Origin: Phoronis australis
Taxonomy: Eukaryota > Phoronida > Phoronidae
Length of the DNA stretch: 64,000 nucleotides
Direction: 5' to 3'
NCBI GenBank assembly: GCA_002633005.1
Contig: NMRA01000460.1
Location: forward strand, 239,653-303,652
Shown here: positions 11,204 through 21,417 of the stretch, in pieces
Numbering within the stretch: the first letter of the stretch is position 1
Layout: the number at the start of each line of letters is the position of its first letter
Made by a program: the position numbers and the translations under genes
Notes under the pieces: model-generated
Told to the model about the DNA's origin: nothing
What the model saw: only the letters and a program-made list of their open reading frames with translations
Databases searched by the model: none

Positions 11204-11555
11204 AGGCGAAGGCAACCTTTTTCATGTCACTTTTAGCAAAAATAAGGTCTGTTGATTATCCCAGACATATTTTTCACTTAATTACACCTTTTCGTATTTT
11301 AATTAATTTCTCGTATTCTACTCCGGAAGTGACGTTTTGGGAGGCAAGAATTTCGCGCCAATTTCTTTTCATACAGTCTGACTGTGAGAGCAGTCGAATC
11401 AGTCATTGTGCTACCTCGGTTGTGATAAGTTCGGTCGTCGTTTGCTTTCGTTTAATTAAATTACGAAAAGCTGTACTTAAGTGAAAAATATGTCTGGGAT
11501 AATCAACAGACCTAATTTTTGCCAAAAGTGACACGAAAAAAGGTTGCCTTCGCCT
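11204..11555. mobile_element. MITE with about 75-bp TIRs and TTAA target duplication
   Basis: The termini AGGCGAAGGCAACC... form inverted repeats of about 75 bp, including GGTCTGTTGATTATCCCAGA and ATATTTTTCACTTAA. They are flanked by TTAA at 11200-11203 and 11556-11559. A TTAA duplication followed by AGG is the signature of T2/Kolobok-type MITEs (TTAAAGG termini); piggyBac-derived MITEs share the TTAA target but usually start CCC. The interior of about 200 bp has no convincing gene. Confidence 0.85.
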
Positions 11556-11559
11556 TTAA

Positions 11560-12831
11560 GCGCACGAGGCTTGTGTTAAGAAATATTTGCTGATGGCAAC
11601 TCATTTCAAACTGTTTGTACTCATTTGGCCGTATGTCAAGACAAGGCTGAAAAAGGCTTGTGATATCACAACGCCAAAACTACAATTTACTAAAAACAAT
11701 AGGCATTTTCTGAAGATTCAAGTAAAAGTTAACATTCTGTAGCAGTGCTGGAGAAAGAAAGTAAATATTTATATCTACTGCAAAGTTCTGGAATTCCTGG
11801 CGAGTATTCGAGCCTAACGCCACGGCACTTCTTCGGACATAAAAAAATAATTGTAGGCGGTCTACACGTTGTACCAGACGTGCAAAGACCACGCTTGTGG
11901 GCCCATTGCTTGGAACCAATTTTGTTTTATTTATTTATAGTTATATAAGGCCAGTCGCCATCTTGCGTACGTTTTCTACCAATCAGCCATGTTTTGTACT
12001 ATCACAGTTGGTAACGTATTGACTGACAACCCATTCAATGAAAATTTGAATTAAATGACAAAACAAAACAAAACAGCACGTGTTGCAAAGAGAAAATGTA
12101 AAATCGAATGATCTTTTATTTAAATGTAATCCAAATGTCATGGCCTTTTTGGTGGGAATTTGTGGTATGTGCTGTTAAGTTCAAATTCTTGACAACAGAA
12201 TTTAAATGAGCATAATTATACTTTGGGCTTGCTGGTTCTACAAAATTTCCCATTTCATTCAAGTATATTTGGACTTTGCCATCCAGGTATTTCATTGATA
12301 GATTAGAGACACATGTAACTACGGTACATCTTTACCTGAGAGTGGAATTAGTTTCAAGGGCAGTACAATTACCAAAGTACAAAAATCCACTTCTGAGATC
12401 ATTTGGAACACCACGTCTCGAAATCTATGTGTGAAGAAGTTCATTATTATGTGCTGCGGTAATACTTGCTTTGACAATTGCTTATTGATAACATGGATTC
12501 AAAAATTCATCTTTGTTGAAAGGTGCAAGACATCGTGATTCGCGTGTAGAGCAATATTTTATGTTGCTGCCTTTTGTTGAAATATTATGCTACAAACTGG
12601 TAGCATTTCGAAGGCAAAAACGAATCTAAATACATGACGAATCTTTGCATAAGTGGTATGTTCTTCTTCTTACTGTCGGTCCGTATTTTTTGCTTGTCGA
12701 TCAGTGTGTTCTAACGGCAAGGGTGTGTTTCTAATTTGCGTTTTTGTTGAACTTTTTTCCAGGTAGAATTGTTTTAATAAGTGAGCGTTGCATGCGCCAT
12801 CTATCAGTTTAATGTATATCGTTCGCTGCAG
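11560..12831. other. Intron sequence, no feature seen
   Basis: AT-rich sequence leading to the third ShK exon. No coding motif or repeat recognised. Confidence 0.4.
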
Positions 12832-12951
12832 GCACAGATTGTTCAAACATCCACAACACAGCAACGTGCGACAGATGGGCCGCAAGAGGCGAATGTGTGA
12901 AGAACCCTCAATGGATGTTACCTAATTGTGCGCAGGCATGCGACGAATGCG
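12832..12951 (+). CDS. Exon: third ShK (ShKT) domain
   Basis: The exon lies between GTTCGCTGCAG and G|GTCAGT, phase 1/1, and is 120 bp like the other two ShK exons. It encodes a six-cysteine module (start TDCSNIHNTATCDRWA, end NCAQACDEC). It is more diverged from modules 1 and 2 than they are from each other, but the Cys pattern and the KNPQWM block are kept. Direct splicing from the second ShK exon is in frame, so modules 2 and 3 are adjacent in the protein. Confidence 0.87.
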
Positions 12952-13168
12952 GTCAGTGGTTGATTTAATATTTGGTGGGGTGCATACAAAAAGCATGCTT
13001 CCGTCAGCTAAAGTGATAAAAGACTTCCACTTAGTAGTGATTTTAGTACAAGAATTTATTGGGCCACGTCGATCTGTGCTCCTTTTTGAAAATAATGCAT
13101 GTTTCACTCATTTAGTACATGTAACAATAAAGTGCTTCGATTTTTACCTAGAAATGACCACTCTGTAG

Positions 13169-13186
13169 GGGAATCCCCACATACAG
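13169..13186 (+). CDS. Probable 18-bp linker microexon
   Basis: Between CTCTGTAG and G|GTGAGT lie 18 bases reading ESPHT plus split codons, phase 1/1. It would connect the third ShK module to the F5/8C exon at 19592 as ...CDECGESPHTACN..., in frame. Evidence is only good splice signals, phase and the Pro/Thr-like composition shared with the exon at 5617. Direct splicing from 12951 to 19592 would also keep frame, so the microexon could be skipped or absent. Confidence 0.5.
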
Positions 13187-13560
13187 GTGAGTGCAGATGA
13201 CGCTGACCAGGGGCTACTGCAATTTCGTAGGAAAAAGAGTTCGATTCGATGGGGCCGCTTTGTGGCTTGGCAAGTTCAGAACACGTCGAGTATTTTCGCA
13301 GCCTGTGACTACGAAAATACTCCAGATGTTTCAAATGGATCAACTTTAGGTGATTATGACCTTCGTTTACCAAAGAATTCAAAATGAAGACCACACACAG
13401 TATCTTTAATAGTGAAAGTATATGTCTTGACGTCATACCTTTTAAGGTACAAGACCAAGTCCTCAGTCAACAATAGCGGCAAGAACAACGGCGATACCGC
13501 TTAGGACTGCTCCACCTTCTGGAGGTAATGAGCAAACTATATAGCAAATAAAACAAAGAG
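13187..13560. other. Intron sequence up to the Ty3 insertion
   Basis: No clear exon. A reading from 13470 to a TAG at about 13501, followed by AATAAA at 13548, could mimic a terminal exon. The in-frame F5/8C exons beyond the Ty3 element make continuation of the gene more likely. Confidence 0.35.
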
Positions 13561-13825
13561 TGTTGTGTATTTTTCTTTGTCAAATAAAGTAGACATTCCA
13601 TGAACTATGCAGTGAAGCGAACAGAATTGAACTGAACACTGAACTGATTTATTCTACATATCACAACAATACATATACACACAACTACATAACAACATAT
13701 GATGCGTTACCTATGACACACTTCCTATACTAGGAATCGCATGACATAATGCCAATTAAACTACTAAACTCATAAACAATAACAACCTACAAACATCCTG
13801 TTATTGTGTGACTAAGTACACAACA
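13561..13825 (-). repeat. 3' LTR of the Ty3/Gypsy element
   Basis: 265 bp, TG..CA ends, near-identical to 18864-19128. In element orientation it contains an AATAAA polyadenylation word. Flanked outside by AAGAG. Confidence 0.93.
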
Positions 13826-13840
13826 CTCTTCCTCACTAAA
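13826..13840 (-). other. Polypurine tract of the Ty3/Gypsy element
   Basis: Immediately upstream of the 3' LTR in element orientation the sequence reads AGTGAGGAAGAG, the expected plus-strand primer site. Confidence 0.7.
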
Positions 13841-13917
13841 TATAAAGTAGGCTCCTGTCAGTGTTAAGAAAATAAACTAATCAAGTTCACTACATCAATT
13901 ACATGCACACTAACATA

Positions 13918-16317
13918 TTAGTCATCATATCCAAATCTAACAGGTTGTTTTCTATTCCTTGTTGATCTTCTTAATTCAACATTAGGTTTCTCAGTAACAT
14001 CTGATTCAACAACTCTCTCTTCCAATTGACTCATTTTACTGTCAACAAATTCTCTGTCATCATTTCCAGACACCAATTGTTTACTACAAGTGTCACTATC
14101 AATTACTGGTACATCACTGTTATGGTTAGACTCTTCAAGACTAACATCTGGAAACACTTCATCATTGACAGTTGGAATAACAACATGGTCAGGCTTGACA
14201 CTTTCACAATCAGCTGATTCACCAACATCAGATTTGAAACTTCTATGCAATAATTGATCAACATGTCTTTTCCACACTCCACTGTTAACTTGTACCTCAT
14301 ATATCAGAGAACCAAGTTTACATGTAAACAATACCTGGTATCCACTTCTCTTTACCAATGTAATTTCTCGCATGTACATTATCACCAACATTAAAGACTC
14401 TCACATGAGAACCTCTACTTTTGTCTTCCATAATTTTGTATAACTTCTCCGCCATTTGATTTTGGAAATCAGGTTTCACCAAATATAAACGATTTCTTAG
14501 ACGTCTCTTCATGAACAGCATTGCTGGTGTTTCATTTGTGGTATTGTGCGGCGCATTTCTATATGCTAACAACAAATTCTCCAATTTGTTTTGAATCGAA
14601 CCGCTTTCAGGTTTTGCAGCTTTCAATCCTTGCTTTAATGAATGTACAAATCTTTCAGCTTAACCATTAGTAGATGGATGAAATGGTGGATTTAATTTAT
14701 GATTGATCCCTTTTTCACTTACAAATCTCTTAAATTCCCCGGAAGTGAACTGTGGACCATTGTCCGAAACTAAGATCTTTGGAAATCCATATCTACTAAA
14801 CAATGAATTGAGAATACTGATCGTTTTCCCACTTGTAGTTCGCTTCATGATAAAAACCTCTGGCCATTTAGAAAATGCATCTACCACTATGAAAAACATT
14901 TTGTTTTCGTAGGGTCCTGCAAAATCTATATGAATACGCTCCCATGGTTGAGAACTTGGTATCCATGGATGTAATGGTGCTTGCGTTGGATTGTTTCGGA
15001 TGAGTTGACAAGACTCGCAATTTCTTGCAGTTTGCTCTATGGATTTGTCCAAGTTTGGCCACCATACATATGAACGAGCAACAGCTTTCATTTTCACAAC
15101 CCCAATATGTCCGAAATGCAATTCATTTAACACCTTATTTCTACATTTTGGCGGTATTATTACTCTTAATCCCCAAAATAAACATCCATTTTCTATTGTA
15201 AGCTCATTTCTCCTGTAGAAAAAAGGCTTCAATACTTCATCAGTTTCTGACAATTTCTTTGGCCAACCATCAATGGTATACCTCATAACTCTTGATAAAA
15301 CAGGATCATTCCGCGTTTCCCGTTTTATAAGGTTATTTTCCACAGGCAAAATATCAATATGGAATACCTGAGCATAAGTTGGCTCATATTCATTTTCAGC
15401 TTGTTGACAATCTTCAGCTGGTAATCTAGATAAACAGTCCGCGTTGGCGTTGGATGTGCTATTACGAAATTTGATATCGTAGTTGAATCCAGACAAATAC
15501 ATTGCCCATCTTTGCATTCTTTCTGCGGCTAAAATAGGTCGGTTTGGACCAAAAATCGCAACAAGTGGTTTGTTGTCAGTAATCAGTGTAAATTTCCGAC
15601 CATGCAAATACGGATAGAACCGTTTCATAGCAAAGATTATCGCCAATGCTTCCCTTTCAATTTGAGGGCATTTCCTCTCTGTTTTACTCAGGCTACATGA
15701 AGCAAATTGAAACGGTCTTTCTTCACCATCTACAATGTGCGACAATACCGCACCTACACCTTCAGAAGATGCATCTGTTGCCACGGTTACTGGTAATTCT
15801 GAGTGAAAATAAACCAGGAATCCAGATTCTTTCAATGCGTTTTTTGACTTTTGAAAAGCTTTTTTTAGCTTTGGCTGTCCACCTAAACTTAGTGGATTTC
15901 TGCAACATTGCAGTCAACGGCGCAATAACTGGACATATCTCTTATGTAGGGTCTGTAGTAATTTAGAAGACCCAAATAACTTCTTAGACCAGACACATCT
16001 TTTGGTAATGGCATGTTCATAATCAAATCGACCTTTTTCTTAAATTGATGAACTCCAGTTTTGTCAATAACGTGGCCCAAATACTCTACTGAATCCTTCA
16101 TGAATTCACATTTGGATTTTCTCAATCTCAACCCATATTCTTTCAATCGATCTAGAACTTTGTCTAAATTTTTCAAAATGCTCTTCGTAAGATTTACCTG
16201 TAACCAATATGTCATCCAGGTAAACTTGTACTCCTGACAAGCCTTGTAACACTTGTTCAACTGCATTTTGCCACAGAGAGGGGGCACTAGTGATTCCGAA
16301 AACAAGACGATTCTTAG
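13918..16317 (-). pseudogene. pol: Ty3 pol, second part: RT end, RNase H, integrase
   Basis: From 16317 downward the frame resumes after the nested insertion with RLVFGITSAP and the catalytic box VYLDDILVTG (about 16190-16220). One base appears lost in an A run near 16175, and the frame changes again near 15930. RNase H is intact-looking (TDASSEGVGAVL, EREALAIIFAMKRF, LITDNKPL). Integrase shows the HHCC finger (HFGH...CESC) and core motifs HIDFAGP and VSDNGPQFT. A TAA at 14660-14662 then interrupts it right after FHPSTNG, just before the usual core-Glu region. A one-base insertion near 14330 separates the remaining part from the C-terminal domain (GSLIYEVQVNSGVWKRHVDQ), as the fragment at 24786 shows. 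The final stop is at about 13918. Not functional. Confidence 0.92.
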
Positions 16318-16321
16318 TGAA

Positions 16322-17164
16322 CTATGGCGTGTTATGTGTTGCAAAATTCAATGTTCAAAAAATTAGGTTTGATGTAATTATGTGTATTCGATACCTTATA
16401 TTTATATTTGATCTTATAGTATGTACATTTGATGTCAAAATATTTGTATTCCATAATGAAAATACTTATGTGCGATAACTTAGTTTTTTTGTTCGATGTT
16501 TCATTTTATATGTTCGATGTTTCGTTTTATGTGTTCGATGTTTCTTTTGATATGTTCAATAACGGAATTATGGGTATTATGAAACGACGTCCCTGATTGG
16601 TTCCTGGAATTAAATAAATGGCGGCTACCGAAGAAGAGTTGGTTCCTCATTTTTTCGACAATTTAGCCCATTTCATTGATATTTGTGAACACGAATTCAG
16701 TTCATGCGATTCAGAGGTGGTTAATGATGCTATGCAACAGATAGATGCCTATTTATACGCCCTTAAGTCCATTGACGAGCGATTTCGCGAGGAACTCGGT
16801 TCTGACCCTAACCAGCCAACAACAAACCAAGCCCAGGGTGAGTCAACGAGTTCCACTACGCGCGGGTAAATAACGTCTCAACACAGCTGACCAATCACAG
16901 CCGTCGTTTCAATTTACCGAGAGTTCCATTATCGAATGTAACCGGAAAACATCGAACAGAAATTTTCAAAACATTGAATACATATAATCTTATGAAACAT
17001 AAATGTAGATAACATTGAATATAAGATCAAATATAAATATAAATGTAAGAAGATCAAATATAAATATAAGAAGATCAAATATAAATATAAGATATCCAAT
17101 ACATATAACTACATCAAACCTATTTTTTTGAACATTGAAATTTGCAACACATAACACACCATAG
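16322..17164 (+). mobile_element. Nested 843-bp TIR element inserted in the Ty3 RT gene
   Basis: It begins CTATGGCGTGTTATGTGTTG and its right end in reverse complement begins CTATGGTGTGTTATGTGTTG. The TIR similarity continues imperfectly for about 90 bp. The 4-bp target duplication TGAA is at 16318-16321 and 17165-17168. The flanks are continuous Ty3 RT sequence on both sides. Subterminal tandem words TGTTCGATGTTTC occur three or more times on the left (16490-16560), and an ATATTTATATTTGATCTT tandem is on the right. It carries a plus-strand 83-codon ORF (16618-16869) of unknown type. The 4-bp duplication and TIR start do not point clearly to one superfamily. Confidence 0.9.
16618..16869 (+). 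CDS. ORF (possible first exon) carried by the nested TIR element
   Basis: ATG in context TAAATGGCGGC opens an 83-codon frame beginning MAATEEELVPHFFDNLAHF and ending in a Thr/Ser/Gln tail. The body is acidic and helical-looking, with a Cys-Glu-His segment (DICEHEFSSC), and I do not recognise the family. A good donor CAGG|GTGAGT at 16837/16838 would cut the frame after about 73 codons. It may therefore be the 5' exon left from an autonomous parent transposon, or a captured host first exon. No transposase motif is visible. Position inside a mobile element, intact frame and donor make it more than a chance ORF, but expression is unknown. Confidence 0.5.
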   Translation: MAATEEELVPHFFDNLAHFIDICEHEFSSCDSEVVNDAMQQIDAYLYALKSIDERFREELGSDPNQPTTNQAQGESTSSTTRG

Positions 17165-17168
17165 TGAA

Positions 17169-18543
17169 CAACCCTTTGTGTCGCAATTGTCAAATACTTT
17201 TTTGATTCGTCAGTAAGCTCCATTTGATTGTACGCATGAGCTAGATCCAATTTCGAAAAACTGACCCCTCCTCTCAAATTATCCAAAATTTCCTCAATAT
17301 TGATATTGGGGGGTTCCACCTGTTTGAGATTCGGATTTACAGTAGTTTTGTAATTTCCACATATTCTCACAGAACCATCAGATTTCTGAACAGTGACAAT
17401 GCTTGTGCTCCAATCACTATGTTCATCAGGTGTAAGAACGCCACATTTAACTAGTCTATCTAGTTCTTCATCAACTTTCGGTTTGACCGCAAATGACACC
17501 CTATATGGTTTACTTCTTACAGGAATGCTCCCTTCCTTCAACTGAACATCGGCCTTAATATTCTTCAAAGTGCCTAATTTGTTTTCAAATAAATCTCTAT
17601 GTTTGTTTAACACTAGCTCAAGTGAATGAACTCTGTTGACAGACAGCACATGTTTCCTATTAGACAGTAAGTCACACCAATTGAGTTTCAGATGAGTTAA
17701 CCATGACCTGCCTAGTAAATTATGTTTACACTGCGTGACAACATGCAACCACAGATCACAGGACTGATCTTCGTACTGGACATTTACAAGAAACTTACCT
17801 ACAGGTTTAACAATCTCACCCGTGAAACTTGTAAACACTCGCTTAGATGGCTTCAATTCACTTTGGTTTTCAAACAGACTTACATACAAATCATATGGTA
17901 TGACGGAGTCATGGCTGCCAGTGTCCATTTCCATCTCTAGATAATGACCACCAACATTTAGTGTCACGTAGATAGCGTCATCTGTTCCCGTGTTATTTAC
18001 GCTATATTTTGTATCGCTGTCCTCGCTGTCGTTTGGGTCGCCTCCAGCTTGGAGTATACGTCTCGTGCTAGGCTGTCTCCCACATGCAACTTTAATGTGC
18101 CCCTTTTTCTTACACTTGTGACACGTTGAATTCTTGAACCAACATTCATCCGGATGGTGTGAGGGCTTGGCACATCTGTAGCACTCTGTACTGGTTTTCC
18201 CCTTTGGTCTTGCCTTTGGATTGTCAACTCGCCTGCTTTCCTGGTCCCAATTTTTCCTTTTGGCCTTTACCACCTTTACGTCAGTGGAACCTATTTCACC
18301 TTTCATAGTTTTGTTTTCCATGAAAGTATTTTCTCTGGCTAAGGCGAACTCGACAGTTTCATTAAAGGTCAGTTCCTTTTCCCTTGACTTCTCAAGTAAC
18401 TTTAGCGAAGTCTGCTCATTAACAATTCCGCTAATAAGTCTGTCCCTCAATTGCTCGTCCAGTTTATCACCAAACTTGCAGGTAAGAGTGAGGTGTTTGA
18501 GCGCGACTACATAGTCCGTAATCGACTCACCTCTATTTTGGTC
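17169..18543 (-). pseudogene. pol: Ty3 gag C-terminus, protease and RT N-half
   Basis: After an in-frame TGA at 18544-18546 the same frame continues for about 458 codons. In order it holds the gag C-terminus, two zinc knuckles (CYRCAKPSHHPDEC and CHKCKKKGHIKVAC, both C-x2-C-x4-H-x4-C), the protease active site MDTGSHDSVIP, and RT with SDWSTSIVTVQKSDGSVRIC and motif A FSKLDLAHAYNQMEL. It runs into the nested element at 17168. Gag and pol share one frame, so this lineage makes a fused Gag-Pol without frameshifting. One base seems lost next to the insertion, just before the GLF/TK region. Confidence 0.9.
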
Positions 18544-18863
18544 TCATTTGATAAACTTTCTCCTTTCCGCAATTGTCAGTCGTGGTCCTGCCAAGTGTTT
18601 CGTCAGAGTTTCCTTTAACTCTACGTATGTTTTCTGGTTGGGTTTGGCTGGGCTGACCAGATCCCGTACAATTCCATAATGCTTCTTGCCAATAGAATGC
18701 AAGAACATTGCTGCCACTTGCTTCTTCGGGAAATCTGTTTCCCCATTCGCTTGTAGAAACAGTTCAAATCTTTCCAAGTAGCATTCCCACTCCTCGCTAC
18801 CATCATATTCACTGGAAAACGGGGGCAGGTAACTTTGTGAGCTCGCAGTTATCTCGTCGCCAC
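18544..18863 (-). pseudogene. gag: Ty3 gag N-terminal region
   Basis: This frame is open from the primer-binding region to a TGA at 18544-18546 and carries YLERFELFLQANGE and HSIGKKHYGIVRDL, typical of the small gag of this Ty3 group. No ATG opens it: the frame begins at the primer-binding site, and an ATA codon stands at 18850-18852 where a start would fit just before TASSQSYLPPFS. The start may be lost by G-to-A change, or initiation may normally occur at a non-ATG codon or in the LTR. The TGA replaces what is probably a basic codon next to RRKFIK. Confidence 0.8.
18845..18862 (-). other. Primer-binding site of the Ty3/Gypsy element
   Basis: One base inside the 5' LTR the minus strand reads TGGCGACGAGATAACTGC, complementary to a CCA-ended tRNA 3' terminus. 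Which tRNA is not identified. Confidence 0.6.
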
Positions 18864-19128
18864 TGTTGTGTATCTTACTTTGTCAAATAAAGTAGACACT
18901 CCATGAACTATGCAGTGAAACGAACAGAATTGAACTGAACACTGAACTGATTTATTCTACATATCCCAACAATATATATAGGCACAACTACATAACAACA
19001 TATGATGCGTTACCTATGACACACTTCCTATACTAGGAATCGCATGACATAATACCAATTAAACTACTAAACTCATAAACAATAACAACCTACAAACATC
19101 CTGTTATTGTGTGACTAAGCACACAACA
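18864..19128 (-). repeat. 5' LTR of the Ty3/Gypsy element
   Basis: 265 bp, paired with 13561-13825. In element orientation it has a TATATATA promoter word and AATAAA. Followed on the plus strand by AAGAG. Confidence 0.93.
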
Positions 19129-19133
19129 AAGAG

Positions 19134-19591
19134 GTCAGGCAAAATGAGAGTGTGACAAATTTCCCAGTTTCGCCTGTTCAAACTAGTGACATTTTTGTCA
19201 AAGTAACTGCGCCTTTTCACTGCGTCATTTGCTCAAATGAGCTCACTTTGTCACAGAGATCAGATCGCAACACCTTCTCATCAAAAACTATACATGTCGT
19301 AGGAATCATTACTTCGCGATTTCGCTTAAATATAGTTCAATGAAGAGACATTTCACAAGTAAGGGAAGAACAAGAGATAAAACGTTGTTATCATAAACAG
19401 AAATGGCCACCTGGGATTGCTTTTGAAGACCGCATGTGGTTACACGTGGAGAGAGCTGTGGCCAGATACAAGTAAGATGATGCACGCTACTGTAATGGCT
19501 TATAAAGAAAATGAACTCCCTGAAGCACATCTTTGTTAACAACGTCTTCTGAACATGTATTATCTTTTTTGATTGTTTATTCCTCGGCCAG
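19134..19591. other. Intron sequence upstream of F5/8C exon
   Basis: No feature recognised other than the pyrimidine-rich stretch (TTTTTTGATTGTTTATTCCTC) ahead of the acceptor at 19591. Confidence 0.4.
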
Positions 19592-19784
19592 CTTGCAATA
19601 CTCCTCTGATGCAAACGGGAGCTGTGCAGGACCACCAGATATCGTCATCTGGCCACGTTGCAGAGTGCCCTAGGTCCCATGCCAGATTAAACAGCCGAAA
19701 GAACGTCAATGGATCACCCTCGTGCTACGCGTGGTGTACGATGTCTCTTAGCGATCCATGGATTAACGTGAATTTCGACATCAG
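19592..19784 (+). CDS. Exon: N-terminal half of F5/8 type C (discoidin) domain
   Basis: This is a 193-bp exon between TCCTCGGCCAG and AG|GTGAAT, entering in phase 1 and leaving in phase 2. It begins CNTPLMQTGAVQDHQISSSG, the typical start of F5/8C domains (initial Cys, Leu-Met/Gly block, then an aspartate-rich QI(S/T) strand). It continues with SHARLN, a Trp, and DPWINVNFDI, corresponding to the WLQVDLG strand. F5/8C domains bind sugars or phospholipids on extracellular proteins. The preceding linker or ShK exon joins in phase 1 (split codon gives Ala). The following exon joins in phase 2 to give ...FDIRYRITAV. Confidence 0.88.
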
Positions 19785-20148
19785 GTGAATAGACGATTTC
19801 CATATGCAACTTCAAACAGGCACGTTTGTATGAAATTAGTTAACCGTGCACTCGTTTGAGTCAGAAAGTCTGGTACACGATTTTGCTTTGACAACCAAGT
19901 CATGACGTTTGTTATGAAAAGGGTTTGCAATTAAAAGCCAGGTGTAACTCCGTATTCAAACTTACACGGTCACTTCGCGGACCGGTTTAATGAAATAAGC
20001 AGAAAGTGTGGGAGATAAACGTTTTGGAATTCTACTAGTTGACATTCTTCGAGCACTCCCGATGGAATTATTTTAGCTTATCTTTTAAAGCCACCAACCC
20101 GAGAAAGTTCTTAGACACGAATCAAATTAAGTATTTCAAACTTTTCAG

Positions 20149-20278
20149 ATACCGAATTACGGCTGTCAAGGTTCAAGGACGCGGTGATAAAAATTATCAC
20201 TTAAATACGTATGCACTAAAGTACAGTAACAATGGCCGCTACTGGAGTTTGTACCTGGACAGGACGAGAGATTCAACG
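20149..20278 (+). CDS. Exon: middle of F5/8 type C domain
   Basis: This is a 130-bp exon between TTTCAAACTTTTCAG and ACG|GTAAGT, entering in phase 2 and leaving in phase 0. It reads YRITAVKVQGRGDKNYHLNT and YALKYSNNGRYWSLY, matching the conserved F5/8C strands V-x2-V-x2-QGR and Y-x-L-x-YS-x-(D/N)G-x-W. The C-terminal third of the domain, with its closing Cys, is not found downstream and may be inside the assembly gap at 20432. Confidence 0.9.
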
Positions 20279-20431
20279 GTAAGTCGAAAGGATTTGTTCA
20301 TGTCTGGTATTGCGATGCACGTCAACACACCGATTCACGCACTGAATGAGAATAAAGGTGCGACTTGCAAATATGAAAAATCAGAGTTTGTTTGAAATCT
20401 TTCGAGTTTGTTGGAGGGACATGGTGATCAC

Positions 20432-21417
20432 NNNNNNNNNNNNNNNNNNNNNNNNNNNNNNNNNNNNNNNNNNNNNNNNNNNNNNNNNNNNNNNNNNNNN
20501 NNNNNNNNNNNNNNNNNNNNNNNNNNNNNNNNNNNNNNNNNNNNNNNNNNNNNNNNNNNNNNNNNNNNNNNNNNNNNNNNNNNNNNNNNNNNNNNNNNNN
20601 NNNNNNNNNNNNNNNNNNNNNNNNNNNNNNNNNNNNNNNNNNNNNNNNNNNNNNNNNNNNNNNNNNNNNNNNNNNNNNNNNNNNNNNNNNNNNNNNNNNN
20701 NNNNNNNNNNNNNNNNNNNNNNNNNNNNNNNNNNNNNNNNNNNNNNNNNNNNNNNNNNNNNNNNNNNNNNNNNNNNNNNNNNNNNNNNNNNNNNNNNNNN
20801 NNNNNNNNNNNNNNNNNNNNNNNNNNNNNNNNNNNNNNNNNNNNNNNNNNNNNNNNNNNNNNNNNNNNNNNNNNNNNNNNNNNNNNNNNNNNNNNNNNNN
20901 NNNNNNNNNNNNNNNNNNNNNNNNNNNNNNNNNNNNNNNNNNNNNNNNNNNNNNNNNNNNNNNNNNNNNNNNNNNNNNNNNNNNNNNNNNNNNNNNNNNN
21001 NNNNNNNNNNNNNNNNNNNNNNNNNNNNNNNNNNNNNNNNNNNNNNNNNNNNNNNNNNNNNNNNNNNNNNNNNNNNNNNNNNNNNNNNNNNNNNNNNNNN
21101 NNNNNNNNNNNNNNNNNNNNNNNNNNNNNNNNNNNNNNNNNNNNNNNNNNNNNNNNNNNNNNNNNNNNNNNNNNNNNNNNNNNNNNNNNNNNNNNNNNNN
21201 NNNNNNNNNNNNNNNNNNNNNNNNNNNNNNNNNNNNNNNNNNNNNNNNNNNNNNNNNNNNNNNNNNNNNNNNNNNNNNNNNNNNNNNNNNNNNNNNNNNN
21301 NNNNNNNNNNNNNNNNNNNNNNNNNNNNNNNNNNNNNNNNNNNNNNNNNNNNNNNNNNNNNNNNNNNNNNNNNNNNNNNNNNNNNNNNNNNNNNNNNNNN
21401 NNNNNNNNNNNNNNNNN
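20432..21417. other. Assembly gap (Ns)
   Basis: Just 153 bases after the second F5/8C exon; probably hides at least one more exon of this gene. Confidence 1.

Larger units (their letters stand above)
13561..19128 (-). mobile_element. Complete Ty3/Gypsy LTR retrotransposon, defective
   Basis: Two 265-bp LTRs (13561-13825 and 18864-19128), each TGTTG...CAACA, are flanked by the 5-bp target duplication AAGAG (13556-13560 and 19129-19133). They enclose a single minus-strand gag-pol. Module order is gag, two CCHC knuckles, aspartic protease, RT, RNase H, integrase (zinc finger, DDE core, C-terminal domain), which is Ty3/Gypsy order. The LTRs differ at about ten positions by eye, so the insertion is not recent. 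It is inactive, with nonsense codons, frameshifts and a nested 843-bp element in RT. It sits in a host intron between the ShK-region exons and the F5/8C exons, antisense to the host gene. Confidence 0.95.

Noticed and set aside
13470-13548. Possible terminal exon of the ShK gene (short frame to TAG at about 13501, AATAAA at 13548).
   Set aside because: The upstream acceptor is poor, and F5/8C exons with matching phase lie beyond the Ty3 insertion, so the gene most likely continues.
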